From Rhynchopus sp. YZ270_cl-10 (taxonomy: Eukaryota > Euglenozoa > Diplonemea > Diplonemida > Diplonemidae), in contig OZ037888.1 of assembly GCA_964035575.1 (NCBI GenBank), forward strand, positions 744,001 through 808,000: a stretch of 64,000 nucleotides of DNA. Reading direction: 5' to 3'. Below the pieces are notes generated by a model. The model was not told the DNA's origin. It ran no database searches and saw nothing but the letters and a program-made list of their open reading frames with translations. How positions within the stretch are numbered: position 1 is the first letter of the stretch; every line of letters starts with the position of its first letter. This document shows positions 10,493-21,235 of this stretch, one piece after another. The position numbers and the translations under genes are program-made.

Positions 10493-11996
10493 GCTTACGA
10501 GCAGGGTAGATCCTTATTTTCGCTAAAAACGCTAAAAATCCCAGATTTATTTTCGTTTTTTTCCTTTTTTTTCTCTCCCGTTTTTGAAATTTTTTCGCCC
10601 AGGCCTGACGCTAACTTTCAGGTTTTTGGGAAATTGTGGGGGGTTGATGGTTTGTCCGCGAGCGAAGCGAGCGAAAAAAATTTAAGGTGTACCTCCGCGA
10701 GCGCAGCGAGCGGGAAACTTGAGTGACGGTCTAAAAAAAATCCAATAAGCAGGTTGGTACTGTACTGAGGCAGAATAGTGGTGTTTTTTTACACATCTCA
10801 GCTGTCGTAGAACTAAACCCCAGGGGATAATATAGGTTTTGGGGGTTTTCGCTGAAACTCGGTCGAGCCCAACCCAGCTCGTGGGCGGAATGTGAGAATT
10901 CCTCGGTCATTCTACTGCGGAGTTCGGCACTGCATTGATATTTGCACCAGGCACACGCAATGACCTCAGTATATTTACAAAAAGAAACGGCGGTCGTGGC
11001 ACCCATGGCGAAGCCACGGTACGCAACATTTCTAAAAATTACGCTCAAAATTGCACATTTTTACTGTCAAACTAGTCATAGGAAGGGTGGGTTGCAATCT
11101 TGCGCCGCAGGCACGGTACGCTACTTTTTTTCTTTCGCATGCTTCCTTTTCCTTCGGCGTTTGACCAATTAAATCGCATTCTGGCAGTGACCCTTGTCGG
11201 ACACTGCGCCCTCTGACAAGGGTAATACTTTCTAGAAACATTCTGAAAAAAAGTGGTAGTGCCGGCATTAGCAAGAAAATTTTCAAAATTAAATAGGTAG
11301 TGCCAATGCACCAGCAGTTTGGGTAGGCGAGACCGCATTGGGTGAACCTCCGCGAGCGCAGCGAGCGGAAATTTTTTTTCCACAGTTTTTGGGCAAAGTT
11401 CAAAATCCCACCAAAAATTAAGTGGGGATTTTCGACAACAATACTGGGGCCCTATGGGTTTTTAGATTTTGGCCTAACAGTGTTGTATTTCTGCCTTGGT
11501 CCGGTTGAAGTCTTTATTATTGGATCTCATACTCCGTACAGGTGACCCACACCTGACCTTTAACACACACGCACTTCTTCGAAACCTCCACCCTCAGCAC
11601 CAACCCTTTTACAATGGTCCGCTTTGCGGGTTTGCGGACATAGTAATTGTGTTCTTCAAGGTTATGCTTCAAAATGTCTTGTGCAAGGTGACACTGAGAA
11701 TTGACACTCATTGGTCCTTGTCTTATGAAGTGAAGACAAATATCAAAGGGGCATTGGCGGGCCGAAGGCCAGCCAAAAAAACGGTAGCGAACTTTTACTT
11801 TTTTTCCTTTTGGTTTCCCCCTTATTTTGACTTTCCGGATCGATTGCGGACCGTGGTGGTGCCACTCTGTGGCTGGAAATTAGTAGGTAACCAAAAAAAT
11901 GGGCCAGAGAAAAAAGGAAAAAAAAAAAGGAAAAAAAAATAAAAAATCTCGAATCCTTATTTTCACTTTCGCTAAGGATCTACCCTGCTTACGAGC
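10493..11996. mobile_element. 1.5 kb element with short terminal inverted repeats
   Basis: The ends share GCAGGGTAGATCCTTA in inverted orientation (from 10493 and up to 11996), each beside a GCTTACGAGC block that is itself near-palindromic. The interior holds R1 copy 2 and three GCGAGCGCAGCGAGCG or GCGAGCGAAGCGAGCG palindromes (about 10655-10715 and 11348). No gene is recognised. Confidence 0.55.
10886..11172 (+). repeat. Dispersed repeat R1, copy 2
   Basis: Same order of blocks as copy 1 with several small deletions, inside the 1.5 kb element. Its presence in two different elements suggests R1 is itself mobile or is carried by both. Confidence 0.8.
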
Positions 11997-12351
11997 CCTC
12001 TTACCATTTTTTTTCCTCCATTATTTACACCCATTTCCCCCATTCATTAACCCGCATGTGTCGTATCTCCTTCTCTTACGCGAGGTGAGGTAGGACCTGA
12101 AAAAACAAGCAAACAAACAAAATAAAAGAAACGAAAATAGAGGTGTGCGGGCCGTACCCCCCCACGTGTTTTTGCTCTCGACCACTCTTTACCACAAGGA
12201 CGGCCTCAAAACCGTAACCTACAAACAACCCCCTTGCGACAGGAAAAGAGGTACCGGGAGTGTTCCACACTCGCGAGAAACTTAGCCTGGTAAAAAGGGT
12301 TTCATAAAAGCTGCTCTCAAGGGTTCAGGACGCCTGACGTCTATACCTTCC

Positions 12352-12430
12352 GTAGTACAAAGGCTTCGGCCAACATTGAGTACAGACCCTAGGTTCCCCA
12401 AGCGCCTTAGGCGATTGTCGACTCAACAAA
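12352..12430 (+). repeat. Family C structured repeat, copy 2
   Basis: Keeps ACATTGAGTACAG and GCGATTGTCG. The inner stem pairs CCCTA with TTAGGC, a different sequence from copy 1 at the same place. Confidence 0.85.
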
Positions 12431-12496
12431 ATAAAAAAGTTTTTTTTTTCTGGATATTTTGAAATCTTCATTTTCCATTGATTGGTTTCATTCCAT

Positions 12497-12517
12497 TTCC
12501 CCCCCCCCCCCCCCCCT
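12497..12517. repeat. Poly-C tract
   Basis: About 19 C between families C and B. Confidence 0.85.
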
Positions 12518-12542
12518 ATATTTTGTGTGCATACCAATGAAG

Positions 12543-12625
12543 CGCTCTCTGGGGGTTCGATGGCCCTCCACCGATGAACGGTGAGGCGTTTGTACTTTCA
12601 ACTTCTCTTTCTTTTTTTTTTTTTC
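12543..12625 (+). repeat. Family B structured repeat, copy 1
   Basis: Family B starts CTC(C/T)GGGGTTCGATAACCC, forming a stem capped by CGAT, followed by GCCTGCGTCC, AGGCGTTT and GCACTTTCAACTTC, and often ends in a T run. This copy has GGGTTCGATGGCCC and a second stem CCACCG/CGGTG, and ends in a long T run. Confidence 0.75.
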
Positions 12626-12792
12626 TCCCCAAAAGAAAACACCCCCACTAGAACTGCGAAGTGGACATTCCATTTTTCAAAACAATTCAAGAACGACCCT
12701 CCTCCCTTCCCCGAATTCCTTTTTTTTTTTTTTTTGACTAAATTACTACTACCATTTCCTTCTTTTCTTTTATCAAAAGAAAGATGGTAACA

Positions 12793-12836
12793 TTTTTTGT
12801 TGATCCCTCACATACTACCAATTTATTGATTGCATA
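12793..12836 (+). repeat. Family H repeat, copy 1
   Basis: About 44 bases (TTGTTGATCCCTCACATACT, then CAATTTATTGATTGCATA) shared with 55449-55497. No structure is obvious. Confidence 0.65.
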
Positions 12837-12844
12837 ATATACCC

Positions 12845-13205
12845 TATTGTGATAATACTTTTATCGTATCCTGCAAAGATAACACCATCAACGGTTATAC
12901 TTGGAACGCGGGCAACCGCTCACAGCGAGCTTAACTCTCGTTTGGGGGAGGATCTTGAACACCATCGGGAAGCGGTACAACACTGTCGCTGTTATGTATG
13001 CACAGCACAGAACTCCCGTAACCCATCCCTTCCACTTTTCGACACTACTGCTAGCGACAGTGTAGTAAGAAGGCAGGTTTTCTCAACCCTCTGCGACAGC
13101 AATGAACGACTCAGTCGTTACCTACACCCTTCCCCTACCCCCTGCGTGACCTTCTAATTGCACCTACACTACAACACTACAGACTACACAGGGCGTTCCT
13201 TTCTC
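12845..13205 (+). other. Upstream region of the membrane-protein gene
   Basis: More GC-rich than the preceding repeats and probably 5' leader. It holds a short 100-codon frame from a non-ATG start that I do not trust. A CAG near 13190 could be an acceptor just upstream of the ATG. Confidence 0.3.
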
Positions 13206-15346
13206 ATGGACGGTCTGGTGACCGGGAAGGGGCGGAGTGTTGGGCTGACATTGGAGTATGCGTGTTTTTTTGTGATTGTGCTGACCTGCGCGATTTTTGT
13301 TGAGATCACGATTCTTGCCTCAGATGAGAGCTGGTGGGAGATGTGCGACTCTGTGCCGTGCGAGGCGAAGTCGAAGCCAGCACTGCACGCAGACCTGCAG
13401 TCTTGCGCGAACTTCAACACATTTGAGAAGAAAGAGTTGGATGATGTTGTCACACTCAACAAGCTCATGCCCCTCAGCAACCGCAATCTTGCTGCCGAAT
13501 GCGAACAAAAAGACATGACCATGGGCACTTCGCAGTGCGACGCATACGTCTGCGAGGAGTACAAAAAGGTGCTCATGAGCCGCCACAGAAACGACGAGGA
13601 TGTGGCCTGCCTGCAGCAGATCAATGCCGGTAATGGACAGTACATTACCTTTGGTTCGCTGTGTTGCACGGCGTGTGCGCATGGTGCTGGGGGTGATTTG
13701 GAGGCAGTGTTCAGGAAGTGGAGTGATGAGTGGCAGAACTGTGGGCTCTTCTCGTGCAGGGTTGCGCACAATCCGCACAACGACTTCTGCGAGGCGCGTC
13801 GCCCGTATGCGCGCTGTGCGCAGGCGTTCACGCTGCTCTCGCTGTTCTCGATGACCGTTGTGGCGGTGTTCCACTTCGCTGAGATCTTCTCCCTCAGACG
13901 CCAGACCGTGCGCCGCATCCCCCTACCACGCTGTATCTCAGAGACCATGGAGTCCCTCCGCCACTGGATGCAGTACATGCACTATATCTGCGCACTCTTC
14001 ACCTTCCTCGCAGCAATCTTCCTCGTGTCGACGCTGTCCCTAGAGTTCTGTGGGTACCGGATGGCAAAGTATGTGAAGTAGAACATAAAGAAGCAAAGGA
14101 TAAAATGAACAAACAAAAAAAAAAAAAAAACACACAACACCCAAAACAGCTACGTGAGGCCGCGTTTTGGTGTGCGTGCGATGTGGGGCCTCACAGCGAT
14201 CATGGTATGACACACCCCTCCCCCCCCCTCCTTTGTCTTGTTTTGGATACGAAGTGCCCTTTTTGGTGTGGCTAAAATGCGATAAAGTGCTATAAAGTGC
14301 GCTAACATAAATTTACTTCTAAAAAACCCCCCTTCTTTGTTCTGCCTTACCACTTACATTGTTTCTGTTTGCACTTCACCCTTTTGTCCCTCACACACAG
14401 GTCGTCTTTGGCTGCTACTACCACCTCTGCGTCATTGGCTACTCAGGGGTCTCGAAGCTCGTCAGGCTCGAGACCGCCAATTCGGGCACATCGATTCCCA
14501 TTGGAGCAAGTATGTGGCATATTTTTACCTGCATTTTACTTCGCCTGACCAACGTTTCTTACTGCCTCCTGCGTCCACCGATGTACGGTGAGGCGTTAAC
14601 AGGTTCAACTTCTCTACCGTATTTGGGAATTATCTAAAAACTGATCATCATACACACACCCTTCATCCATTGCAGTGTCCGCCAACTCCACCGACGCCCT
14701 GAGAAGGCCTGCCGCCGACTCTGCCCCACCAGCCTCCGACCGCCCCATCGGGAGCATCCCCATCACCGCACCACCAGCAGACATGGACGACGACGTCGAG
14801 GCTGCACCTGCACCCAGGGCCGCAGCAGACGAGGTATTGTTGAGTGTTCATCTGATACACTTTTTTCTTAAATTCCTGCATGGGGGTAACGACATCATCC
14901 CCAAAACAACCGTCTCTGTGAAGAGACAACCAAATATCAAACAAACAAAACGAAATCGAATACAAACCCTCCAGGTGTCTGTACGTCGATCAACTATTTC
15001 AATTATTCAAATAAAAAAATGCCGCCTTGCATTCGGCAGGGCTTGCATTTAGTCAAAGTCCACTGGATAAATTCACTTCCCATAAACTTCCCCTATGTCC
15101 GAAAGTAACCCTTCCTCTCCAACCCCACGTCTACAAAACTATCAAAGCACAATTAAACAGAGCACAAAAGCACTTTCAAAACATACAAAAAACATTTTCG
15201 ATTTCCCCTATGTCCCTTCTATTTGACCTCCATAACCACAGGCTTCCGTTGGCTTGGAGCTTCATGCCATCCGCCTCTCCCCCACGGAAGGTGCCATACA
15301 AGGAGACGGCGAGGACAAAGATGCACCACCTCTCGCACTGAACTAG
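13206..15346 (+). CDS. Cys-rich multi-pass membrane protein, four exons
   Basis: Exon 1 (13206-14068) encodes MDGLVTGKG, a membrane segment (about residues 17-38), a Cys-rich loop of about 170 residues that probably lies outside the cytosol, then two more membrane segments (about 208-230 and 258-281). Further exons are read from splice sites: 14401-14509, 14676-14833 and 15242-15346 (TAG). Exons 3 and 4 join cleanly in phase and encode a Pro/Ala/Asp-rich tail (MSANSTDALRRPA... to ...DAPPLALN). The join of exon 1 to exon 2 is less sure: the GTATGT donor at 14069 gives a frame that does not fit the exon 2-3 frame, so another donor a few bases on may be used. ATG 13206 is chosen because upstream in-frame starts are not ATG. 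No family is recognised; it is not a tetraspanin by layout. Confidence 0.6.
14561..14617 (+). repeat. Family B structured repeat, copy 2 (3' half, intronic)
   Basis: Lies in intron 2 of the membrane-protein gene. Keeps CCTGCGTCCACCG/CGGTGAGGCG and TTCAACTTCTCT but lacks the GGGGTTCGAT hairpin. Confidence 0.65.
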
Positions 15347-16335
15347 GCTGGACCAGCGTGCATGGCATGAGGGGAGTGAAAAAGGGGGGGGAAGATGGGA
15401 GAGAGAGAGAGAGAGAAAGAACTCCTTTGCTGTCCTAATGCTTGTTGCCACAAATTAACCTAACCAAAGAGTAAGAAGGGGGAACGGCGGGGGGGGGGAT
15501 GGGGATGGATGTCAAAATAAAATAAAATACTTTAAGCACAACCTGCTGTCCTCAAAAGGGTCTTTCGTTGTTTAAAAAAAAAAAACAAAAAAGAAAACAT
15601 GGCGTCCGACCCACAAAATTAATACGCTTTTTGATGCCGTTTGAAACGTCTGGTCAATTTTTTTTGGGTCTTAAAAAAAAAGTTAAGCGCTTTTGAGGAT
15701 GGAGACCCGGGGGGGGTGGGGTGTACTTCAATAAAATTATAAAATAGATACGTTTTGAGAAGCATGAGAGGTATACATCTTTCAAAAAAAGGTGTCGTCG
15801 GGGTCGTGCTTCTTCTTCTTGTTTTTTTCTCCTCTCTTTTCCCCCCCAGTCTGCCATACGTTTTTTTTTTTAAAACCCTATACACCCAAAAGCTGTGTTC
15901 AAAATCTTTCAATTGCGACCAGGTACGATCAAAAATTTGCATCTGGGGTCCCTTTACTGGTTGGAGAGAGCCCCAAAAACCAAAAAAAAGTGGATTGAAA
16001 TATATGACGTGGGGTGTTTTAGGTTAAAGAGTAGTAGTTAGATACGTTCCTAAAAGGAGTAAGGTGTGTGAGCACTAGAGGGGATAGAACGGGTATGCAC
16101 ATTCACCCCCGTTCTTCTTTTCGCCTTGCAACCCAGGTGACCGAAATAGAGTGGACAAGTGGAAGGGGGGGTCGGTGAGGGGTGTGTCGTATCTGTGCGA
16201 ATGCTTGCAATGCATTGTACCAGGTTCCCTCTTCACCACCTCCCTCCCCAACCTATATAAAACAAACGCCCCCCCCAATACCCCCTCAATATGTTCTGTT
16301 TTCTAACAAAAAAAAAAGGTTGGTGTGATTTTTCT
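15347..16335. other. Spacer without recognisable gene
   Basis: Contains a GAGA microsatellite (about 15400-15418), poly-A/T runs and a C-rich stretch. Open frames are short and low in complexity. I see no element ends. Confidence 0.4.
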
Positions 16336-16381
16336 AAAAAAAAGGTGTAAAAAAGGTCCTTCTAAGGTCCTTCTAAGGTAT
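16336..16381 (+). repeat. 46-base direct repeat, copy 1
   Basis: Nearly identical to 16998-17043. It contains an internal tandem of 11 bases (GGTCCTTCTAA). The two copies flank about 615 bases. Confidence 0.8.
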
Positions 16382-16475
16382 GGTGGTTTTCCTTCGGGCA
16401 TTTCCTGAAGGAAAAGGTGACTTTTTACCGAGCTTTCCCTGTGGTGGAGTGGCCTTGTTTTCGATCAAAAAACTG

Positions 16476-16517
16476 GGTATCCAGTACCCAGTACCCAGTA
16501 CCCAGTACCCAGTACCA
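16476..16517. repeat. CAGTACC heptanucleotide array
   Basis: About five units between GGTATC and AAGGCAAGG. Confidence 0.85.
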
Positions 16518-16555
16518 AGGCAAGGGGCTGATGGAGGGTTCCAAGACGGCAGTAG

Positions 16556-16640
16556 CCTGCGACACTATGTCATGGGAAGGTGGGATACCAGCTTGCGCCG
16601 CAGGCGCACGGTGCGCTACTTTTATTGTTTCGGCGTATCC
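16556..16640 (+). repeat. Dispersed repeat R1, partial copy 3
   Basis: Only the TATGTCATGGGAAGGTGG to CTTGCGCCGCAGGCGCACGG portion is present. It sits between the 46-base direct repeats. Confidence 0.7.
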
Positions 16641-16997
16641 TTTTTTCTCACTCTTCGTTTGGTTCTACGAGCTCCGCCCGTCAAATGGTGGCGTGTAAAA
16701 TTCGCATCTACGCAAACTGCCCCACGTTCATTTTGTACTTTTCCTTCAGAAGTCAAGTACTGACCATATTTTGCACACAAAACTTGAAAATGGCCTGTAA
16801 AAACTGACACATGCATTTTAGGTCAAAAATACTCATTTCTGAGCGCAAAGTAACCCCATCACAGCACGCACAGGCTCCGGTGCACCGAAACCAAAAAAAT
16901 ATTTTTTTGATTTTTTGTGGGTAAAAATTTCTGGGGAAAATTTCTGGCCACAAAAAACCACCAAAAAAATGTACACAAAATAATTTTAGCACCCCCC

Positions 16998-17043
16998 AAA
17001 AAAAAAGGTGTAAAAAAGGTCCTTCTAAGGTCCTTCTAAGGTA
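16998..17043 (+). repeat. 46-base direct repeat, copy 2
   Basis: Pairs with 16336-16381 in the same orientation. Confidence 0.8.
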
Positions 17044-17137
17044 TACCACTACCCCTGTATAGGTCACACCAAAGGTGGGATTATTTTATTTTGAGCCGTT
17101 CAAGACACACAGCAATTATTCATATTTATGGTACCTA

Positions 17138-17814
17138 CCCCCCCCCCCCGTGCATAAGTCCGACCCCCATGACCCGTGCATAAGTCCGATGACCCGTGTA
17201 TAAGTCCGGGAAGATTTGGGTTCAGGATCGGACTTATGCACAGGCCGACTTATACACCGGTTTTGTGTACTGGTGGTGGAGGAAAATTTTTTTGGGGCGT
17301 TTTCCCGCTCGCGAAGCGAGCGGGGAAAATTTTTAAGGTGTTTTTCCGCGAGCGAAGCGAGCGCAATTTTATTTTTATTGGCGGTGTATTCACCAGGGAT
17401 CATCTTCACGCTTCTCATGTCAAAACATCATCCTCACAATTCTCAAAGATGTGAACCTGTTACTGCAACATTGTGGAAGACTTTGCACCCCAAACACCCT
17501 CAACAGCCAAAAGGTGCCCTTGTTGCTGGGAGTTGGTTCTCATGTTTGATACCTCATTCCTGTTTGGCCTGCGGCGTTGTACCGAAGGTGCACGACTACA
17601 GGGTCTGGTGGTGAATTTTGCGGTGTCACATTCCCTCATGTGGGTCACTCACACTGAGGTCATGTGCCACTGCATGGGTCTGGGTACCTGGGTGCACAAA
17701 ACCGGTGTATAAGTCCGATACCCGTGCATAAGTCCGAAACCCCGTGTATAAGTCCGAGGGCCCTCAGCCCCCCCAAAAATCGGACTTATACGCAGACTTA
17801 TGCACGGGGGGGGG
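17138..17814. mobile_element. Element with modular inverted ends built from GTGTATAAGTCCG units
   Basis: Both ends (17138-17268 and 17697-17814) carry several GTGCATAAGTCCG or GTGTATAAGTCCG units in both orientations and finish in poly-C or poly-G. The block CACAAAACCGGTGTATAAG at 17696 matches the complement of 17250-17268. The centre has two GCGAGCGAAGCGAGCG-type palindromes and a 79-codon frame (MEDFAPQTPS...) that I do not recognise. The repeated end modules look like binding sites for a mobility protein supplied elsewhere. Confidence 0.6.
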
Positions 17815-19475
17815 TTAGGGGGGTCCACGTAGAAGGAATTCCTTAAGGATTTGCTGTCCCAAACCCATTTTTTTGAAATTTAGGTGAAGAAACCCACTAA
17901 AAAGGTCGTACCTGGCCGCAAATCGCCCTGGGGATCACGAAAATATCCCATTAAACCACCTGACAACCTCTACAGAGACTTTCCTGGTTAAAAAAAATCG
18001 GTTTTTTGTGAAAAATCTCCAAAAATAGCGTCATCAAATCGTCATCAACATGGGCCAAAATGCAACACTTACCAAAAAAATTCTCCAATCAGACAAAAAT
18101 CCTTCTAAACACCCGAAAAACACCCCAGTCCACATCCGGTGGGGTCCCAGGGTGGAAATATATAGTTTTTACAGCTTTTAGGGGTCCTGTGTGGGCCCCA
18201 GATGCATTTTGCAGTGGGTGTGTGTGCCCCAAACGCTTAAAAGTACCCTTTTTTTAGTCACTTTTTTGACTTTTTTTGTACCTGAAAACCCCCAAAAAAG
18301 TGCCAAGGTAGTCGGAATGGTGTCCAAACACCCAGGAAAATGTCCCCCAGACCCCATGTAGGGTGAAAAATAGCATTTTGGGCACTTGGGAGGGTTTTAT
18401 AGGCCATGCAACACTTATGCAACACTTAAGCAACGGCTATGCAACGCCTAGCAGAAGACCACTTATTTACCAAAAAAAAAATAATACCAATTCATTCAAA
18501 ACACCAAAAAACCACCTCGGTCCACCCCCAATGAGGTCCCGAGGTGGACATGTGTGGATTTTGCAGCTTTTTGGGGTCCCTGGGGGGTTTTTGAGGGTGT
18601 TTTTGTGTCTGCAACGCTTAAAATAACGGTATTTCCCCCCATCCTTTTGACGTATTTCGCACCCAAAATAAAAACCCTAAAAGGCGTATTCAGGCAGTCG
18701 CAGAAGTGTCTAAATCCCTCCGAACTGCCTGACAGACCTCCCGAGCTGTGGAAAATCGCACTTGCAACACTTACTGGGGCTTTTTGGTCCCTGAAAATGA
18801 GAACGTACCCTGTGCCTAAGTGCAGTAAAGCCTTCCTTGCCTCCTCCTATGACCAATGATTCGTGCGAATCCATTGTCGGTGTCCTTGACCAAGTTGCAA
18901 GCCACCACGGAAGGAGCCAGCACCCCGACAACACCGACCCACTGTCGCTGAAACCTAGACATCCTCTACAGTCTAGGTTGGGTTCCGTATCTCTCAAGGG
19001 AAGAACTTGCCGCAGGATACACCAAGCGCACCACAAAGGCAGGTCCATGCAAATCACCCAGAAGTAGCAACTTGAAAAGTACAACACTAGAGTGCTTCAT
19101 CTCTTGACAAAGACAGAGTTGCAGGAATTTGCGGCAGATTGTGCACCCCTTCACGACGAAGACACCGGTACGATGAATAAGGAGCCTCTGGTCGATATGC
19201 TGTCTCAGTGAGCAGTACAGGGATTCTATAGGCATATTAGGGGGTATAATTCCATGGAAAAAAGCGGAAAAAGCGGAAAAAAACACCAAAAAAATCAGAA
19301 AAAAGTGCGAAATAGTGCTCAAAAGTGTGTTTTTCGTGGTTTTGGGTGATTTTTTGGGGGTTTGGGGGTGTTTTGAGGTGGTTTTTCGGGTTTTTCGCGG
19401 GTTTTTACAAAAAAAAGTGGTTTGGGACAGCAAAAACGGCCGGACGGACCCCCCTACGGGGGGGGGTAGGTACCC
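17815..19475. mobile_element. Non-coding G-run-bounded element (R2 copy 1 and tandem sub-units)
   Basis: Starts beside GGGGTTAGGGGGG and ends near CCTACGGGGGGGGG. Bases 17859-18206 match 45976-46323 closely in the same orientation. Within it, the block around 18125-18200 (GGGGTCCCAGGGTGGAAAT, then GCAGCTTTTAGGGGTCC) recurs at 18530-18600, so it includes an imperfect tandem of about 400 bases. The 3' part (19250-19475) resembles 46780-46990 in style. Confidence 0.5.
18840..19210 (+). pseudogene. Coding-like fragment of unknown origin, interrupted
   Basis: Codon-like sequence in one frame gives MTNDSCESIVGVLDQV... and, after one interruption, QLEKYNTRVLHLLTKTELQEF and NKEPLVDMLSQ. The second part has the spacing of a SAP-type helix-extended-helix motif. 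No start context or neighbouring exon is evident. It may be a relic carried by the surrounding element. Confidence 0.3.
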
Positions 19476-19580
19476 CAGAAATCCAAAATACCAAGTACGC
19501 AACAACTACGCAAGAAGTACGCAATATGGGGTCGTCAGTAGCACCAATTTAGTCATAATTTTTTTTTAATGACTGTGCTC

Positions 19581-19613
19581 AGGAGGACTAAGCACGAGAG
19601 GCTTAGGTTTATC
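19581..19613 (+). repeat. Family A hairpin, copy 1
   Basis: Family A reads GGTGA, CTAAGC, loop ACGAGAG, GCTTAG, a two-base bulge, TCATCTTATAAA and a T-rich tail. This copy has CTAAGC/GCTTAG and the loop, but the outer helix is lost (TTTATCC). Confidence 0.75.
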
Positions 19614-19741
19614 CAGGTTTCTTCGCGCTAACTTTTGGGGGGAAAATTCTGAAAAATCGTGTTTCAGGACCTCATCTCTTTGTAGGCTGCACTAAACGAG
19701 AGACTCAGGGTTTCATTCATTTTTTCTCTCCAACCCAAACC

Positions 19742-21031
19742 ATGGACATCACCGTCACCCTGCTCTCCGGGGAACGTACCACCATTGAAGTCACCCCAGA
19801 CGGCTCCGTACGCACCCTTTACCAGACGCTCTCTGATTTGACGACCTCGGGGTCCTCTTCTCCTCCCGACAGCACCACACTTCGTGACGGGGTGCTCACC
19901 CTTGCAGATGGAACTGAGTTGGACGACATGGATGCGCCGTTGAGTGGGATCGGCTTAGAGATGGGAGGTGAGTTGGTGATGCGGGCAGGGAAGAGGTACG
20001 AAGCGTTGCAGGCACTGAAGGATCTTGGTGTGCGTGGGAGGGATGCAAAGTTGGAGAGGAGACTGCGGGCGGAGGTGTCTGCGGGTGCATCCAGTGTGCA
20101 GATGGCAGAAAAACGGATTGAGATAATCACACATATTCTGGCAGTTGGGGTGGTGCCTGGTGAGGATGTATTTCAGGAATGCATCCGGAGGGGAAAGGTT
20201 GATGTCGCCAAAGTTCTGTTCGCAGCAGGCCCCGTCCCGCAAACTGGTCTCTTCTCCACATTTACAGAAGGAATGCACCACCCTGGCCACGTTGGTTGCT
20301 TGGATCTCATCTTCGCCCACTCCACTGAAGCTCCAACTGAAGCCCTTCTTATCCACTTCATCGATGCAAATGATCTGAACTCCTGCCGAAAAATTCTCGA
20401 TGCAGGAGTGATCCCTAGAGCATGCATGAAGAGCAACCTCAAAACGAGTATGTGCAAGCTGCTTTGTGGGTACCTCACCCAGGAGGGCCGGGATGAGTTT
20501 TTATTGTTGCAAATGACCTGCAATAGTGGGTGGCAGACGATTCCTACATTGCTGGAGGAGGGTGCTAAGGTGAAGGGGTGTCTTTCAAATATGCTGAAGT
20601 ATGTGTGGTCTGAATCTCAGATACTAAGTGGGCGGACGCCGGCAATGTGGTCGGGGCTTTTTGAGGCAGGATTGGACGGAACTAATGCACTGCGTGCGTT
20701 ATTGCTAAGGGTGTACTTCTCAGTGCTTAAGGATGTGCTCAAGGCAGGGTTGAAGCCTGATGTTGACATGATCCCTCTTGCCTTCACAAGACAGTTCTGG
20801 AAACGTGCGACAGAAGGGCCGCAGAACTGCTGGGATAAGAGGGTGGATGCCATCCGAGAGGTGCTTCGCCTTGTCATTGAGGCTGGTGCGGAACTGAACT
20901 GTGTGGTGCACGGGGCAACAGTGCTGGATGGTGCAAAGAATGATCCAGTATTTGCACGCTTTCTGCGGGAAGAGGGTGCGGTCACTGCCAAGGAACTGGA
21001 GTTGAAGATGAGTCAGGGGGAGGCGGTGTGA
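19742..21031 (+). CDS. Ubiquitin-like plus ankyrin-like protein, tandem copy 1
   Basis: 429 residues, single exon, ATG within CAAACCATGG. Residues 1-80 (MDITVTLLSGERTTIEVTPDGSVRTLYQTL... LTLADGTELDD) look like a ubiquitin-type beta-grasp fold. The rest alternates short helices of about 33 residues (RGKVDVAKVLFAAG, DLNSCRKILDAGVIP, REVLRLVIEAGAELN) in the style of ankyrin repeats and ends MSQGEAV. Ankyrin repeats bind proteins; no enzyme motif is seen, so a recognition or adaptor role is likely but unproven. About 200 bases of 3' flank are repeated with the other two copies. Confidence 0.7.
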   Translation: MDITVTLLSGERTTIEVTPDGSVRTLYQTLSDLTTSGSSSPPDSTTLRDGVLTLADGTELDDMDAPLSGIGLEMGGELVMRAGKRYEALQALKDLGVRGRDAKLERRLRAEVSAGASSVQMAEKRIEIITHILAVGVVPGEDVFQECIRRGKVDVAKVLFAAGPVPQTGLFSTFTEGMHHPGHVGCLDLIFAHSTEAPTEALLIHFIDANDLNSCRKILDAGVIPRACMKSNLKTSMCKLLCGYLTQEGRDEFLLLQMTCNSGWQTIPTLLEEGAKVKGCLSNMLKYVWSESQILSGRTPAMWSGLFEAGLDGTNALRALLLRVYFSVLKDVLKAGLKPDVDMIPLAFTRQFWKRATEGPQNCWDKRVDAIREVLRLVIEAGAELNCVVHGATVLDGAKNDPVFARFLREEGAVTAKELELKMSQGEAV

Positions 21032-21235
21032 AGAACTATACAATAGAAAAGGCTTTTGGGTTAGTGCAAGGTGAGCGAAAGAACGTGCGTAGTGGTGCCT
21101 GGAAAAAGGTGCGCGAATGAACCCCCTTCCCTTTTGGGCTTTTATGTGAAGCTGTCAGTCAGTCGGAGGTGATTTGAAGGTGTATTGAAGGAACTCTAGC
21201 CTTTTTCCTTTATTTTCCTGCTTTGCGTTGTTTCT
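21032..21235 (+). repeat. Shared 3' flank of tandem copy 1
   Basis: The block from AAGAACTATACAATAG to TTTGCGTTGTTTCT is repeated after copies 2 (22745-22945) and 3 (25050-25254), so the duplication unit extends beyond the stop codon. A degenerate family A-like GGTGACACGTTGG follows. Confidence 0.8.

Noticed and set aside
13184-13978. 264-codon - strand frame opposite the membrane-protein gene
   Set aside because: Antisense shadow of a GC-rich exon; the + strand has membrane segments and spliced continuation.
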